A stretch of DNA of 64,000 nucleotides from Coprobacter fastidiosus. GTDB lineage: Bacteria; Bacteroidota; Bacteroidia; Bacteroidales; Coprobacteraceae. Each line of letters starts with the position of its first letter. The first letter of the stretch is position 1. Below are positions 9,193 through 20,600 of this stretch, piece by piece. Location: NCBI RefSeq assembly GCF_030296935.1, contig NZ_AP028032.1, positions 1,054,001 to 1,118,000 of the forward strand, read 5' to 3'. The notes beneath the pieces were generated by a model that saw nothing but the letters and a program-made list of their open reading frames with translations, had not been told where the DNA came from and did no database searches. The position numbers and the translations under genes were made by a program.

Positions 9193-11181
9193 TTAATACT
9201 CCGTAACTAAATACCCTGTCGGTCTGAAAATTTTCACATCGGGACGAGATAAAGGATCTAGCCCGTCAATCTCGAAAGTATATCGTTCTCCCGGTTTCAG
9301 ATCGGGTAACTCCAATTTTTTCATACCAGTAACGGTCTTCCAGCATACTGTATATTTTCTTAAAGTATAGGAAGGCAGATCGTCTTTTACTTTTAAAACA
9401 ACCTGGGCCTCTTTCCCAGAAGCTCGTATATGCAAATTTTCTACATATATAGGGGCTGCTAATCCTTTATAGACTTGAAATGAAGGCTTTTTATCAAACC
9501 ACATCGAAGACAGTCCATGTACCCGCGATTTATATCGTCCGAAACCGGCTTCTCCGACATGAGTGCGATAATCGTTTAATGAAAAATAAATCACTCCGAT
9601 AATAAACTTATTTTTAGCCCATTGGTCATAATGATAAGTCATTTCTACGACACGACGAGCATCTGCCCCCACAAAACGCGGCTCACACAATCCGTGTTCT
9701 GTAATCAATAACGGACGTCCTTTTAAAGCACGATTGTTAATCAATGCCAATTTATCGGGAGTCTCCTCCCTGCTCTTACCATGCCAAGTCCCCGTATAAT
9801 CATTCCATGTAGGAATATCACCTAAAAGAGACTCGTCATTCTCAAGGCGATCAAATATCTCATTTGAAACCACCGTCACAAACCGTCCCGAATTATAATC
9901 CTTGGCATGGCGAATCAACCTCCGGTAAATATCTTTATCCGTATTATAAAATACTTCGTTACTTACTCCCCATGAAATTATCGACGGATGATTAAAATCC
10001 CGCTCTATCATTTCGTCGATCTGTTTTTTTGCTAAATCTTCTAATTCCGGAGTCAAATTCCCCGGAGCCTGCCACCAGGGAATTTCTTCCTGGACCAATA
10101 TTCCCTTTTCATCCAACAAATCGAAATAGCGTTTATCATATTGCCAATGACAACGGGTAAGGACACAATTCAAGTCCTTTATTTGTTCCACAGCCTTTTC
10201 CATAACCCACAACGGTTCTGCCATACCGAACTCAGGATAACTGCCGGGCATATATTCTATTCCCGGAAGCCGAACAGGTTCGTTATTCAAAAGAAGCGTA
10301 TCTCCCTTAATCTCGACTTTTCTTATTCCGAAACGTGTTGTATATGAATCTGATACTCTACCTTTCTGCACGCTTTTTATCTCCAGTGTATATAAATGAG
10401 GAGTATCGAAATGCCACAATTTAACACTATCCAATCTAAAATTCAATCGGGATATGCCATTTTTTATACTGGCCTCAAATGTCTTTTCAAAAATAGTATT
10501 CTGCGATTTCCATTCTTTGATAATTACGTCATAAGAAAGCTCCTTTATCTCAGGATTCCAACTTCTCACCTCTATATCCATATCTGCGGAACTATTACTA
10601 AAATCTATATCGTAACGAACAAACGCAGAGCGTACTGCAGGTTTTTCCAAAGCTAAAAGTTTTACCGGCCGAATAATGCCCCCATCATTCGGCCAATCGA
10701 ATTTGGCTTTATAAGGCAGAGCATGTTCAGAAAAAGAGTTATCGACAGACACTGTTATTCGATTTTCTTTCCCATATTTTAGTAAACGAGATATGTCAAA
10801 AGAAAATTCCGTAAATCCTGATCCCGAATGTGTACCCACTTGTTTTCCATTGACCCAAACAACAACATCTCTATATACCGCATCAAAACAAAGGCGGACA
10901 TGTTTACCCTTCCAATTCTCCGGAACAATCGTTCGCTTTTCATACCAAGCTTTTCCGAATATACGTTCCGTTTTATCTTCTACATTCCACGTATGAGGGA
11001 CTGTTACATCCCGACCGAATTCAAAACCTTCTGTCCAAGAATCATAAGATTTATAATCTCGTTCTAATGCAAATTTCCATACTCCGCAAAGAGACATCTC
11101 CTCACGAGCAAAAAGACTTCCCGATATAAGAAATAAAAAGCTAAAAAAGACGATACTATATTTTATAATTATGTTTTTCAT
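9193..11181 (-). CDS. GH2 family glycoside hydrolase (short form)
   Basis: The 662-residue protein has a signal peptide (about 1-25) and GH2 modules in order: sugar-binding jelly roll (about 30-180, with WYEKRTIVP and VWVNGKQVG), an immunoglobulin-like domain (about 183-287) and a TIM barrel. The acid/base is Glu409 in SWGVSNEVF and the nucleophile Glu495 in LLITEHGL. GH2 members are beta-galactosidases, beta-glucuronidases or related exo-enzymes. It lies 6 nt from the lyase gene and 12 nt from GH30, in one transcription unit. It is about 250 residues shorter than the two other GH2 proteins in this locus and not closely similar to them, so a different linkage is likely. The substrate is not readable. 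Confidence 0.85.
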   Translation of the reverse strand: MKNIIIKYSIVFFSFLFLISGSLFAREEMSLCGVWKFALERDYKSYDSWTEGFEFGRDVTVPHTWNVEDKTERIFGKAWYEKRTIVPENWKGKHVRLCFDAVYRDVVVWVNGKQVGTHSGSGFTEFSFDISRLLKYGKENRITVSVDNSFSEHALPYKAKFDWPNDGGIIRPVKLLALEKPAVRSAFVRYDIDFSNSSADMDIEVRSWNPEIKELSYDVIIKEWKSQNTIFEKTFEASIKNGISRLNFRLDSVKLWHFDTPHLYTLEIKSVQKGRVSDSYTTRFGIRKVEIKGDTLLLNNEPVRLPGIEYMPGSYPEFGMAEPLWVMEKAVEQIKDLNCVLTRCHWQYDKRYFDLLDEKGILVQEEIPWWQAPGNLTPELEDLAKKQIDEMIERDFNHPSIISWGVSNEVFYNTDKDIYRRLIRHAKDYNSGRFVTVVSNEIFDRLENDESLLGDIPTWNDYTGTWHGKSREETPDKLALINNRALKGRPLLITEHGLCEPRFVGADARRVVEMTYHYDQWAKNKFIIGVIYFSLNDYRTHVGEAGFGRYKSRVHGLSSMWFDKKPSFQVYKGLAAPIYVENLHIRASGKEAQVVLKVKDDLPSYTLRKYTVCWKTVTGMKKLELPDLKPGERYTFEIDGLDPLSRPDVKIFRPTGYLVTEY

Positions 11182-11187
11182 ACTTTT

Positions 11188-13137
11188 CTATTTTAAATTC
11201 CAAATTGTTTGTATATTCATTTTCTCACCTTTTACTCTGATAATTAAAGGATAGCAAGGTTGTGTTTCTCGTTGCTCACTATGATTTTTCGTTATAACTC
11301 CGGGATTCGTGGGGGGTATTCCGGGTGCTACCCCGGTATAAAGTTCTATTTCATCACAACCAGGCTCGATTCGTATCTCTGCATCAGATGTCTGTATAGT
11401 AAATTTTCCTCGGACAATACACCGTTTCATATTCTGGATTTTTTCATATACAGGAGCATCTGTTATGGCTATTTCTTTCCCTACCTGAGGAAGGTCCAAA
11501 GGTTCTGTAAACAACAATACATAATCATAAACATGAGATCTCGACGACTCGCAAACAAAATCATCCGACAACCGATTTTTTTTAAGCGTCACACAACGTC
11601 TCATCTTTACACCATTATACGCACTATCCACTTCTGCTTCAATTGTACCTCCGGATGAAGACGGTAAAAAACGAACCAATTTCCCTGTAACCGGAGCTTG
11701 ATCTTTACCATCGACCGTAACCGTATTATGCGCTAAAGATTTCCGATACCAAGTTGTAAAATCAGGTACGCCATAAGCCGACGTTCCCAAATCGGGTAAA
11801 ATTTCACGTTTCCCGTTGTGAATAGATATGGATAGCTTATCCGGATGTCCATGTCCACCACCATACGGTCCATATTTTAAAACGACTGTTTTATCTTGAT
11901 ATCTTAAAACACCGACCCCGAGATCCTTAAAATAGGTACTCTTTCCATATTCGGGTTTTCCTTTTTGCTCCATCGATACCGGATTGAATAAAGCCTCAGC
12001 GGAAGTTCGGTTGACAAAACAATAACAACGCTCCAATATATTACGGAATAACGGATTATGAGACCTTGCATAAGCCAATTCATACAATTTAGTCTGCGCC
12101 AAAAGAGATTCTCCGTACCAACCGTCATTATGCGCCGGAAAAGAAAGATCGGCATATACACCTTGCGCCGGAGAAGCCAACATATCCAACAACTTACGAT
12201 CATACAAATTTATATTTCGACAACGCAACGCTTCGGCAGATAGCATCATAGCTCTTAAAGGGTAATAATGATATGTCGGAGAACCTTCATTCCACCAGCC
12301 ATCATCATGTACATGTTTTTCCATTAAGGCATGATATCCGCATTGTTTGTCATTCAGTGCAATATCGACTATTTTATCATCTTCCAAAGCAACTCCTAAA
12401 GCAATCAATCCGCTATTATGCCATACCTGCCAATTTCCTCCACCCCGACGTTTAAGCAACAACTCGGCACAAGGTCTCAGATAGCCGGTTTCTATTTTCT
12501 TTATCTCACCGGAGGACATTATCTCCTTTGCAACCGAATAAGCCCGGGCAGCATCACTCGCCCAAACTGACTCATCGAGACTTTGTCCGAACAGTTTGCC
12601 ACTATTTAAGCCGGTTGCCACACGATTTATATTATGCTCGAAATAAGTGGGATATTTGTATGCATAATCAAGTAACATATCACGGATATAAATTGCATAG
12701 ACCGTATCTCCCGTCGCCAAATACAAATAAGTACAGTTCTCCAGATATTGTAGATTCTCCGCGTGGACCTTATTTATCCATGCCCAATCATAGCGCTTGT
12801 TTCCTTTCCAATATTTCTTACATGCAGAGCAATAATGTTCATTCGGTTTATCCCATTCAAAACTAAAAGAAAGATTATGTACCGGGCAAAAATAATCATG
12901 AAGATGCCCCCCTTCTAACAAAGGAACTTCCATTTTATGAGAACGGCGTTCTTTTACTTTTTCTTTCATCGATTCTACAATTACACTGCCCCATAAAGTA
13001 TTTGCAGAATTTCGAATGGCAACCTTATCCGAATCCGAAAAAAAATAGTAACCGTTCTGTGCACACAAAACGTATGGGAAAACAAATATTCCGATAATAA
13101 TAAAAGTTCCTATTTTAATATAATTTCCTATTCTCAT
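11188..13137 (-). CDS. Heparinase II/III-like polysaccharide lyase
   Basis: The 649-residue protein has an N-terminal signal segment (about 1-26, ending VLCAQ). It shows the (alpha/alpha)-toroid plus beta-sheet architecture of heparinase II/III-type lyases. Candidate catalytic residues are His240-Asn241 in QVWHNSG, Tyr289/His290/Tyr291 in GSPTYHYYPL, and His429/His431 in GGGHGHPDKLSI of the C-terminal sheet. A CPVH (84-87) and CSAC (103-106) pair near the N-terminus looks like a structural metal site. The family cleaves uronic-acid-containing glycans by beta-elimination, producing the unsaturated ends that the GH105 of this operon would remove. PL15, PL17, PL21 and related families are all possible; I cannot choose among them. 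Confidence 0.8.
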   Translation of the reverse strand: MRIGNYIKIGTFIIIGIFVFPYVLCAQNGYYFFSDSDKVAIRNSANTLWGSVIVESMKEKVKERRSHKMEVPLLEGGHLHDYFCPVHNLSFSFEWDKPNEHYCSACKKYWKGNKRYDWAWINKVHAENLQYLENCTYLYLATGDTVYAIYIRDMLLDYAYKYPTYFEHNINRVATGLNSGKLFGQSLDESVWASDAARAYSVAKEIMSSGEIKKIETGYLRPCAELLLKRRGGGNWQVWHNSGLIALGVALEDDKIVDIALNDKQCGYHALMEKHVHDDGWWNEGSPTYHYYPLRAMMLSAEALRCRNINLYDRKLLDMLASPAQGVYADLSFPAHNDGWYGESLLAQTKLYELAYARSHNPLFRNILERCYCFVNRTSAEALFNPVSMEQKGKPEYGKSTYFKDLGVGVLRYQDKTVVLKYGPYGGGHGHPDKLSISIHNGKREILPDLGTSAYGVPDFTTWYRKSLAHNTVTVDGKDQAPVTGKLVRFLPSSSGGTIEAEVDSAYNGVKMRRCVTLKKNRLSDDFVCESSRSHVYDYVLLFTEPLDLPQVGKEIAITDAPVYEKIQNMKRCIVRGKFTIQTSDAEIRIEPGCDEIELYTGVAPGIPPTNPGVITKNHSEQRETQPCYPLIIRVKGEKMNIQTIWNLK

Positions 13138-13149
13138 ATATTTCTTTTC

Positions 13150-13863
13150 CTACCGTGAAACAAACCATTTCTCAATTGCCTTTAATACGACCTTATGCCC
13201 TTCTGCATTAGGGTGATTCGACTGACTCATGTATTCCCGAAGATCTTTCCCTTCCTTAGCCAAATCTTTGAACATAGCATAACTATCGACCAACCCCAAA
13301 TGATATTTCGATGCCAAATCACGTATTTGCCGGGCATGCTTGGCTAATGGAGTATTCTCATCTAAAATATTTTCAGTAAGATCCGGAGTCGGGGTCATCA
13401 GAACAATCTTTATGTCTTGTTTCAAAGCCTGTTTAATCATCTTTTCCCAAGCCTTTAATGATCGTTCTAACCCTATACTCCTGTCATTCAATGCATAATC
13501 AATAAATAACAAATCCGGACGGTGAGTCAATACCTCTTTTTTAAATCGTTTTTCACCTTGTTCCGATTGTTCTCCCCCGATAGAAGTCGTAATCACGTTC
13601 ACTACGGCATAAGGATAATGCTCTTTTATTGCATGAAGGGTCAAATGCGGATAAGCACCTAAAGTATTCACCACAGGAGTATTGGCATAACCGGACGGAA
13701 CACTATGACCATGAAATACAATATTTATCGTCCGGTTATGCGGCCATGTCTTTACTAACTCATTTCTCAATTTATTAGCATAGCTTCCTGTTGCCGATTG
13801 GGCATTTACAACACAAACTATACAGACACCAAATACTACCGATACGAATCTTTTGATAAGCAT
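13150..13863 (-). CDS. SGNH/GDSL-family hydrolase (putative carbohydrate esterase)
   Basis: The 237-residue protein has a signal peptide (about 1-21). The SGNH blocks are visible: block I is GHSVPSG with catalytic Ser54 (His replaces the usual Asp of GDS), block II Gly in SIGGEQS, block III ALND, and block V SNHPNAEGH with the catalytic His. Such enzymes usually remove acetyl or other acyl groups from sugars. It is 12 nt from the large GH2 and 12 nt from the lyase, so it probably removes an ester decoration that blocks those enzymes. Esterase activity is inferred from the family; the acyl group is unknown. Confidence 0.8.
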   Translation of the reverse strand: MLIKRFVSVVFGVCIVCVVNAQSATGSYANKLRNELVKTWPHNRTINIVFHGHSVPSGYANTPVVNTLGAYPHLTLHAIKEHYPYAVVNVITTSIGGEQSEQGEKRFKKEVLTHRPDLLFIDYALNDRSIGLERSLKAWEKMIKQALKQDIKIVLMTPTPDLTENILDENTPLAKHARQIRDLASKYHLGLVDSYAMFKDLAKEGKDLREYMSQSNHPNAEGHKVVLKAIEKWFVSR

Positions 13864-13875
13864 AAAGAGATCTAT

Positions 13876-16629
13876 TTAATTAAACAATACATCGACAGCC
13901 TGTTCGGACAGTTCTTCTTCCGGATGAAAATCAGGACTGCTTACATACTTCTTCAAACTATATAAAAATTGCCGTGCGACTGGTCTTTTATCCATATTCC
14001 GGAGCAAATCGATCGTACAGATCAACAATTCTCCTTTCCCGACTTTGGCTTCAGCGACTAACCCCAGCTTATTATTTTTATTCCAATCGGGAATCATCTG
14101 CAACAACGGCCTATAAGTCGAAGGTGTATGATCAAGATTCATCAATTTAGAAGGAATAACCAAATCCCACCACTGCCAATTAGAATGAAACTCTGTTGGG
14201 AAATATGCATATAACGGGTGCGAAGGATTACACAAAATACCTAATAATTCAGGAGGCATACCAGACCAGACTGCATTCCATGAAATCCCGGAGAAACACG
14301 ATGAAACCGTAGTTCGGACATCTGCAGTATCTGCAAGTAAAAGTACTTTTCCTCCTTGTTTCAAGTACTCTTTCACTTCTGTATTCCATGAATTTACGAT
14401 TTTTATCTCAGAAGGGACATTCACCTCCGGCAATACAGAGGGATATACCCATATATCCCATTGATTCCGATATGAAGTTCCTGAAATATCAAAAATGAGT
14501 TTCATCTGTTCCGCTTTTTTGATTCCTTTCAGAGAAATTTTTATTTTACCTAATGAATGCGGACTACCGATCGGTATATCTTTTGCCGGGAGCTTTCCTT
14601 GAGCATATATCTTGCCATCAGGATATTTCAACGTCCATTTCAGTACAGCCTTCTTTATATCCGATTTTCCGAAATTCGCAATACGTGCCTCACCGGTAAA
14701 AATCGAATCATTTGTCCAAACAAACGAAGAAGTCAACAATAACGGAAGACAAGGGGAAACCATGCTTTTAAATTCATCTGCAGTAACATAAGGTTTCGGA
14801 TCCCAAAAAACATCGACCACACCTACAGGAGAAGTTCCTTGACCCGGAAAATCATTCAATTGCAACAAATGGTATCCAGCCATACCCGGTGTACGATAAT
14901 AAGATTCGAATTCTTCTTTTTTTTGTATTAAATGAAATTTACCGGATGCACGTGTAAACTCCTCAGCTAAATCCAGCATATGATGATCCCGCAACGATTC
15001 CCTGAATATCTGATAATTATATGGTTTAAGAACTCCCGTATATTTTTTTATCTCGTCATAATTAGGATAAACACACCATTGACCTATTTCATGTGTAATC
15101 ATCGGTATCGGATATTTTTTTACATACTCCGAATAATCATACAAAGTATTCAAGGGAGCAACATTAAAACGACTCTTTAAACCCTCTTTCCATCTATGAG
15201 GGCGTGCTCCATATAAAACGTTATATTGATTTTCAGGGACATAAGGATATGCAGCACTTCCTGTATAAAGATGTCTGGGATCTCGTTTCCAATGAGTTAC
15301 CGATTCTGAAAGAAATTCTTTTACTCCCGAACCGCAAAGTTCATTTCCCTCACAGAAAAAGACAAAAGAAGGATGGTTTCCGTATTCTTTGAATATCCGG
15401 TCTGCCTCACGACGTAAAAAATCATTAACAGTTTTATCTTCTCCTACCGTAAACCGCCAATCAGAGTTCTCTATTTGCAAATAAATTCCTAAACTATCAG
15501 CAACCTTGAATGCTGCTTCAGGAGGACACCATGAATGAAAACGAACACAATTCAATCCGTAATCTTTACAGGTCTTTAGGATATGTAACCATCCCGATTC
15601 ATCCATAACCGGATATCCGGTCAATGGAAATTCGGCACTGTTAACAGTTCCCCGTATAAATATTTCACGTCCGTTCATCGTAAAATGAGAACCTTTCACT
15701 CCCACCTCACGCATTCCGAATTTGACCTGTTTCGTATCGAAATAAGATTCTTTATCTGCTTTAACATTCAGAAAAAGATTTAACAGATAAAGATTCGGAT
15801 CAAACTCATCCCATGTCCTGATCTGATCTCCAAGAGGTAAATCTATTTCCATAAAGATAAGCGAATCATTTCCGGTCACAGGAATTTTTTTCTTTGGAAT
15901 ATCAAAAAGATTATCCGCAGTTTTTCCCATAATTTCCAAATCACCTTTCAACGATAACTTATCGCTATTATTGAAAGTCACCTCCAAACGAGCCTTTTTG
16001 CCCTTAATATCGGGATAGACCTGCACATCCGATATATATACTTTGTCCGTAGCTCTTAGTTCTATTTTTCCTATAATGCCGTTCCAATTAGTTTGTGTTT
16101 CGGCACTAATGGCATGGCTATATTCAATATTATAAATCAGGTCATTATTTACACGTAAACGTATTGTATTTACCTCTCCGGGTTTCAAAAATTTTCCTAA
16201 TGTATAAATATGGGGAACAGACAGACTTTCTTCCCGTCCGACATAAGCTCCATTAACCCATAATTTAGTTTCCCAATGGACTCTTTCAAGAAATAATGAA
16301 ATCTCTTTCCCTGCCCAATCTTCCGGAATGAAGACCTTTTTTTCATACCATGCCGGACCTTTATATTCAAACATTCTTGTTAGTCGTATAGAAGAGAGTC
16401 CTTGTGTACGAATCCCTTTACCCGCCTCATCAGTAGAACCGGGTAATGTAATTGTTTCGGTAAGAGATGGAAACATCTGCAATCCATTACTCTGAAGACC
16501 CATCCCGAGAGGATCTGCTTTAAATGACCATATTCCATCTAAAGAAATTGTATGACATCCCGGTTGGGCTTGCATCTGAAATGCAAGTCCGACCAGAAAA
16601 AAAGGAAGAAAAAAAACTAAACGTTTCAT
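13876..16629 (-). CDS. Large GH2 family glycoside hydrolase
   Basis: The 917-residue protein has a signal peptide (1-21). GH2 order is jelly roll (about 27-190, WYEKKVFIP, LWVNGAYVG), Ig-like (about 198-305), then barrel: NCVRFHSWCPPEAAF, acid/base Glu430 in FFCEGNEL, nucleophile Glu514 in ITHEIGQW. A long C-terminal extension (about 640-917) includes NWQWWDLV and a KGELLICTIDLLRNM segment resembling a ThuA/glutamine-amidotransferase-like fold often seen in long GH2s. It is a clear paralogue of the protein at 29069-31870, which shares the FHSWCPP, GNEL, HEIGQ and W-QWW segments. It probably acts as an exo-beta-galactosidase or beta-glucuronidase; substrate not determined. Confidence 0.83.
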   Translation of the reverse strand: MKRLVFFLPFFLVGLAFQMQAQPGCHTISLDGIWSFKADPLGMGLQSNGLQMFPSLTETITLPGSTDEAGKGIRTQGLSSIRLTRMFEYKGPAWYEKKVFIPEDWAGKEISLFLERVHWETKLWVNGAYVGREESLSVPHIYTLGKFLKPGEVNTIRLRVNNDLIYNIEYSHAISAETQTNWNGIIGKIELRATDKVYISDVQVYPDIKGKKARLEVTFNNSDKLSLKGDLEIMGKTADNLFDIPKKKIPVTGNDSLIFMEIDLPLGDQIRTWDEFDPNLYLLNLFLNVKADKESYFDTKQVKFGMREVGVKGSHFTMNGREIFIRGTVNSAEFPLTGYPVMDESGWLHILKTCKDYGLNCVRFHSWCPPEAAFKVADSLGIYLQIENSDWRFTVGEDKTVNDFLRREADRIFKEYGNHPSFVFFCEGNELCGSGVKEFLSESVTHWKRDPRHLYTGSAAYPYVPENQYNVLYGARPHRWKEGLKSRFNVAPLNTLYDYSEYVKKYPIPMITHEIGQWCVYPNYDEIKKYTGVLKPYNYQIFRESLRDHHMLDLAEEFTRASGKFHLIQKKEEFESYYRTPGMAGYHLLQLNDFPGQGTSPVGVVDVFWDPKPYVTADEFKSMVSPCLPLLLTSSFVWTNDSIFTGEARIANFGKSDIKKAVLKWTLKYPDGKIYAQGKLPAKDIPIGSPHSLGKIKISLKGIKKAEQMKLIFDISGTSYRNQWDIWVYPSVLPEVNVPSEIKIVNSWNTEVKEYLKQGGKVLLLADTADVRTTVSSCFSGISWNAVWSGMPPELLGILCNPSHPLYAYFPTEFHSNWQWWDLVIPSKLMNLDHTPSTYRPLLQMIPDWNKNNKLGLVAEAKVGKGELLICTIDLLRNMDKRPVARQFLYSLKKYVSSPDFHPEEELSEQAVDVLFN

Positions 16630-16664
16630 AAGAGTGTATTTTCAAGGTATATCAATTTACCTTA

Positions 16665-17537
16665 CTATTTATATTCAATAATTGCAACTACAGGAAAATG
16701 ATCTGACGGATTACGTGCCTGAAATGCATTTTCCATGTTTTTCACAGGAATTCGATAAGTATCAGTCAATATTCCATACCGATCAACACTAAAATGCGAT
16801 GTAAGAAATATATGATCGATACGGGTTGTAGTCTTTCTATTAGGATCAAAAGCATTAAAAGTTCCCGTTACAGCATAACGTATACCAGCACATTCATACG
16901 CATCCGATAACACTTTTGAATTCACAATCGTCATATAACATCTACTATTTTGATCCGCATTAAAATCACCGGTTAAGATAACAGGCAATTTACCTCCCGA
17001 TTTCTTAATTTTCTGCAATACTAAAGAAGCGCTTTCATCTCTGGATTTTACTCCGACATGATCGGCGTGTAAATTAAAAAACATAAAAACAAAACCTGTC
17101 TGCTTATCCTTGAACTTTCCCCAAGTACACAAACGCACTTGATCGGCATCCCATCCCAAACTGGGATAATCAGGAGTAGAAGAAAGCCAAAAATTTCCTT
17201 CATCTAAAAGTTCAAAGCGATCTGTCTTATAATAAATAGCAGTAAACTCTCCCCTTTTCATTCCGTCATCACGTCCTACTCCAATATAATCATACCCCCG
17301 CAACTTGTTTTTCAGCTCTTCTACCTGATGAAACTTTCCTTCTTGCGTCCCGAATATATCAAAATCGTGATAACGGATTAAATCGGCAATAACAGGACAG
17401 CGCTGCCCCCACCCATTGCCATTAATCGAATCATTACGATTCGCAAACCGAATATTATATGAAGCAACTTTCATTTGGTGGGCTTCAAGTCCAAAACAAT
17501 AAACCAAAAAGCAAATTAAATACAGCACCTTTTTCAT
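16665..17537 (-). CDS. Secreted endonuclease/exonuclease/phosphatase-family protein
   Basis: The frame extends to 17567, but I choose the ATG at 17537. It starts a clean signal peptide (MKKVLYLICFLVYCFGLEA), and the -7 box of the upstream promoter (17565-17572) overlaps the longer version. The EEP fold is shown by SYNIRFANRND, the metal-binding Glu in GTQEGKFHQ, FFNLHADHVG, LTGDFNAD and NPSDHFPVV. The family contains DNases, phosphodiesterases and sphingomyelinase-like enzymes. Proteins of this type often occur in Bacteroidetes PULs with no known role there. It is the first gene after the 17565-17623 promoter, leading the run of degradative enzymes. Possibly it removes a phosphodiester substituent; that is speculation. 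Confidence 0.78.
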   Translation of the reverse strand: MKKVLYLICFLVYCFGLEAHQMKVASYNIRFANRNDSINGNGWGQRCPVIADLIRYHDFDIFGTQEGKFHQVEELKNKLRGYDYIGVGRDDGMKRGEFTAIYYKTDRFELLDEGNFWLSSTPDYPSLGWDADQVRLCTWGKFKDKQTGFVFMFFNLHADHVGVKSRDESASLVLQKIKKSGGKLPVILTGDFNADQNSRCYMTIVNSKVLSDAYECAGIRYAVTGTFNAFDPNRKTTTRIDHIFLTSHFSVDRYGILTDTYRIPVKNMENAFQARNPSDHFPVVAIIEYK

Positions 17538-17564
17538 AAACAAAATTCTTCTTTTTGTTATCAG

Positions 17565-17623
17565 CAAAAATAAAAATACCCTTCCTCAAATAGAATGGAC
17601 AATTATCCAAACGAAATAGAGTA
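17565..17623 (-). promoter_or_regulatory. Promoter with paired 21-bp-spaced half-sites (PUL operator, copy 1)
   Basis: On the minus strand a perfect -7 box TATTTTTG lies at 17565-17572. Exactly 22 nt upstream is the half-site TTGTCCAT (17595-17602), and 21 nt further the weaker TACTCTAT (17616-17623). The same spacing recurs at 28967-29025 and 36847-36905. The start codon at 17537 would follow a leader of about 20 nt. Direct half-sites two helical turns apart, the proximal one over the -33 region, are what an AraC-type activator would use. Confidence 0.6.
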
Positions 17624-17632
17624 TCTTACGAT

Positions 17633-20600
17633 TTATTTGACAATCAATTTTTGAATTTCAGTTTCTTCTCCAGTATTTAATTTCAATACATAAACACCTT
17701 TATATAATCCATTTAATGGTAATACCGCTATCTCAGAATCCGGATTTGAAGAATAGATTATTTTACCATTTAAATCAATTAAAGATATTTTATTGACCGG
17801 AACTTCTGAACGGATGGTAACCTGATCTTTTGCAGGATTCGGATATACAGTAATCCGAGAATCGCTAACAGATTCAATTATGCCGGTATCGGAAAGATCC
17901 TTTATTTTACCGACAAAAGTAACAATTGATGTCGCCGGCATCGTATAATTCTCTGTAACAGCAATATCCGATCCTCGTCTTAAAGCATCATTCAGATTAT
18001 TAGTCGTAATATAGGGAGTAAAGTGTGTTATTCCCATATTATTACTTAATCCGGATATATTCATACGTATCGAACGGGATTGTGTCGAAGCATTTATCAC
18101 AACAATTACAAGTTCCTGGTTGATTTCATCGATATATGCCGAAACCATTTGGTTTGCAATTGCATCTGCGGCAGAGAGACCATCCAACCGCATTACATCG
18201 ACCCGTTTCATGCCCGGACGGATAAACCGAGAAAAATTTCCCAAAGCATAAAGTAATTTTGTAGGACGGTATACACCATCTGTTTGCTGGTTATTCAAAA
18301 TATATCGAATTAGAGCAAAACGTTCTTCATTGCCACTACTTGCATCTTTTTCGAATGTCGTCCACCATTGCCAACCGGAACAATCAGCCTCTACTAAATC
18401 ATTATGAATAATCCGAGCCAATGATATTCCGCATTCCATCGGAGATAACGTACGGGAAGAGCCTCCGCTATGAATGGCCTTATAGCCATTTCCCAACAAC
18501 GAATATTCAGTTTGCCAATACTCTAATTCAGGATCGGTCTCTTCTATTTGATCTCGCAACGCATTTCTCTTCTCTACAATATCCGTAGCAGAAGCATCTG
18601 TCCAATAACTATGAGAAGATACATAAGATGAAACCGAAGGAAGATCTTTTATCTTAAGATCAGACCGATCATCCCAAAAATTATATAATTGATTTGCATA
18701 ATCTCCCGTACTTTCTTTCAATAAATAATTTATAGAGCCAGCTTCTGTAATAAACAACTTGGTATCAATACCCCTTTTTACAAATTCTGCATCGATCGCT
18801 TTAACTACATCCGAAACTTCTTGATTTGTCCAAGGAGTTCCCTCTTGCGATACGACTCCTCCGTCAGAAGTTGCATTCCACTCCCATTGAGGTTCATTCA
18901 AAGGACTAATATATTTAAAATTAATTCCTTGTTCTTTAAAATGGGAGACAACATCGGCTAAAAATTTCCCGAAATCATTGAAATGCTCTCTCTTCAAAAT
19001 AGTCGATTTCGCATCACCGTATTCCCGAAATCCCAAACCTCTCACTGTATAATAGACAGGGGGAGAATTTTGCCAACCTATAATATCCGGCACATTATAC
19101 GTTTTTACCGCTTTCTCCAAAAACCACTGCTGTCCGGCTTGTTTTGTCCAATCATATGTAGTCATATCCGGATTCAAGAAACATTCGGTACGACGTGTTT
19201 CATCCGAAATACGGCTGGCTGCTCCTTGCTCAGATGTCCCTGCCCCTATATTAAAACGCCACGCAGACAATCCTATACCTTTAGGCGTACCATTCGATAA
19301 AGTATCACAACTGAATAATAACTCCGCTAAATGCTCTTTTTTATTTTCCGGAAAATATTTTCCTATAAATTGAGTACTCCAACCATCTGATGCCCCAAAA
19401 TTGCGTATAGTTTGCTTTTTCTGATCTACACAAACCGTAAATTCTGAAAAATCACAGAATTCAGCATCCCAGTCCCGAATTTCGTCCGAAGTAAGAGAAC
19501 TTTTTTCTAAAGTTATCTCATCAAAAAGACCGGTACACGTATTTTCTCCACAACCAAAATCGATCTGAGAAAAAGGGTTTTCTTTATTCGTATATCCTGC
19601 GATCTGTTTTCCCAGAGCCCCATTCAAATATATTCGGTAATAAGGACTACCTCCTGCACTAAAAACCTGTACCAAAGATATGCTGTTCCATTTGCCGGAA
19701 TATAATGGAACAGTTGCCATTTTCCCAGTAGTTCGGACAATCCCGTCTTCTCTAATCTTAAATTCAAACACGGCTTGCCCCGAAGTAATTTGTGAAACAA
19801 GCAATAAAGCTTCATCATTATTTTGACCTTGGAAACGGACTAACACCTTACCGACATCCTCCTCTTTAAACAAATCTTTAAAATATACAAAACTAAAAGA
19901 TAACTCTTCTTTCATTAAATCGCCAATTTGCAAAGACATTCGGCTATCACTTTTAATGTCGGCTACATATCCTCTTACATTATTTTTTGTTCGTTCCACG
20001 TTTAAAGACGAACTTTCAATATTCTTCATGTCATCTTCCAATCCTGTTTCAAAAGAAAACCGCGCATAAGCTATTTCCCCGTCCTCAGAAACAGAAGGCT
20101 CTGGCAACTCTTTATCTTCAGCAAGTGCTGCAATCTGGTTAACGGCAAGAGCCGTATGATATATTTTTATATTATCGATACGCCCACTCATCGAATAACT
20201 TGTCTCGGGATTACATCCTAAAAAGATTTTTGAAATATTAAAATCTGAAAGATTCAGCAACGTTTCAAGCTCTCCCGACAACTTTCCATTTACATAATAT
20301 TTTACTTGAATTCCTTTGAAAACAAGAGCAAAATGATACCACTGGTTATTTTCTAAAGGTTCTCCTGCGATCGAACGATAAGTTGAATAAGGCTTATTAT
20401 CGATAACGATATAACTATCGTCCCCCCATGATGTTTTAGGAGTTAAATAGATATTGCTTCCGTCATCGGCATACAGTGCTAAAAACATCCGCCAATTTGC
20501 ATTGGGATCGATATCTTCTCTTTTACCAAAAAAAGAGATGGTCATTTCATCCGATAATATATCCCCTTTCAACTGTAAGCAGCCTTTCAAATCAGCATCA

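Noticed and set aside
11260-11658. 132-residue plus-strand frame
   Set aside because: It lies antisense inside the lyase gene, has a composition typical of shadow frames and no recognisable motif.
17538-17567. Ten extra residues at the start of the endonuclease-fold protein
   Set aside because: The -7 promoter box at 17565-17572 overlaps them, and the signal peptide starts cleanly at 17537.
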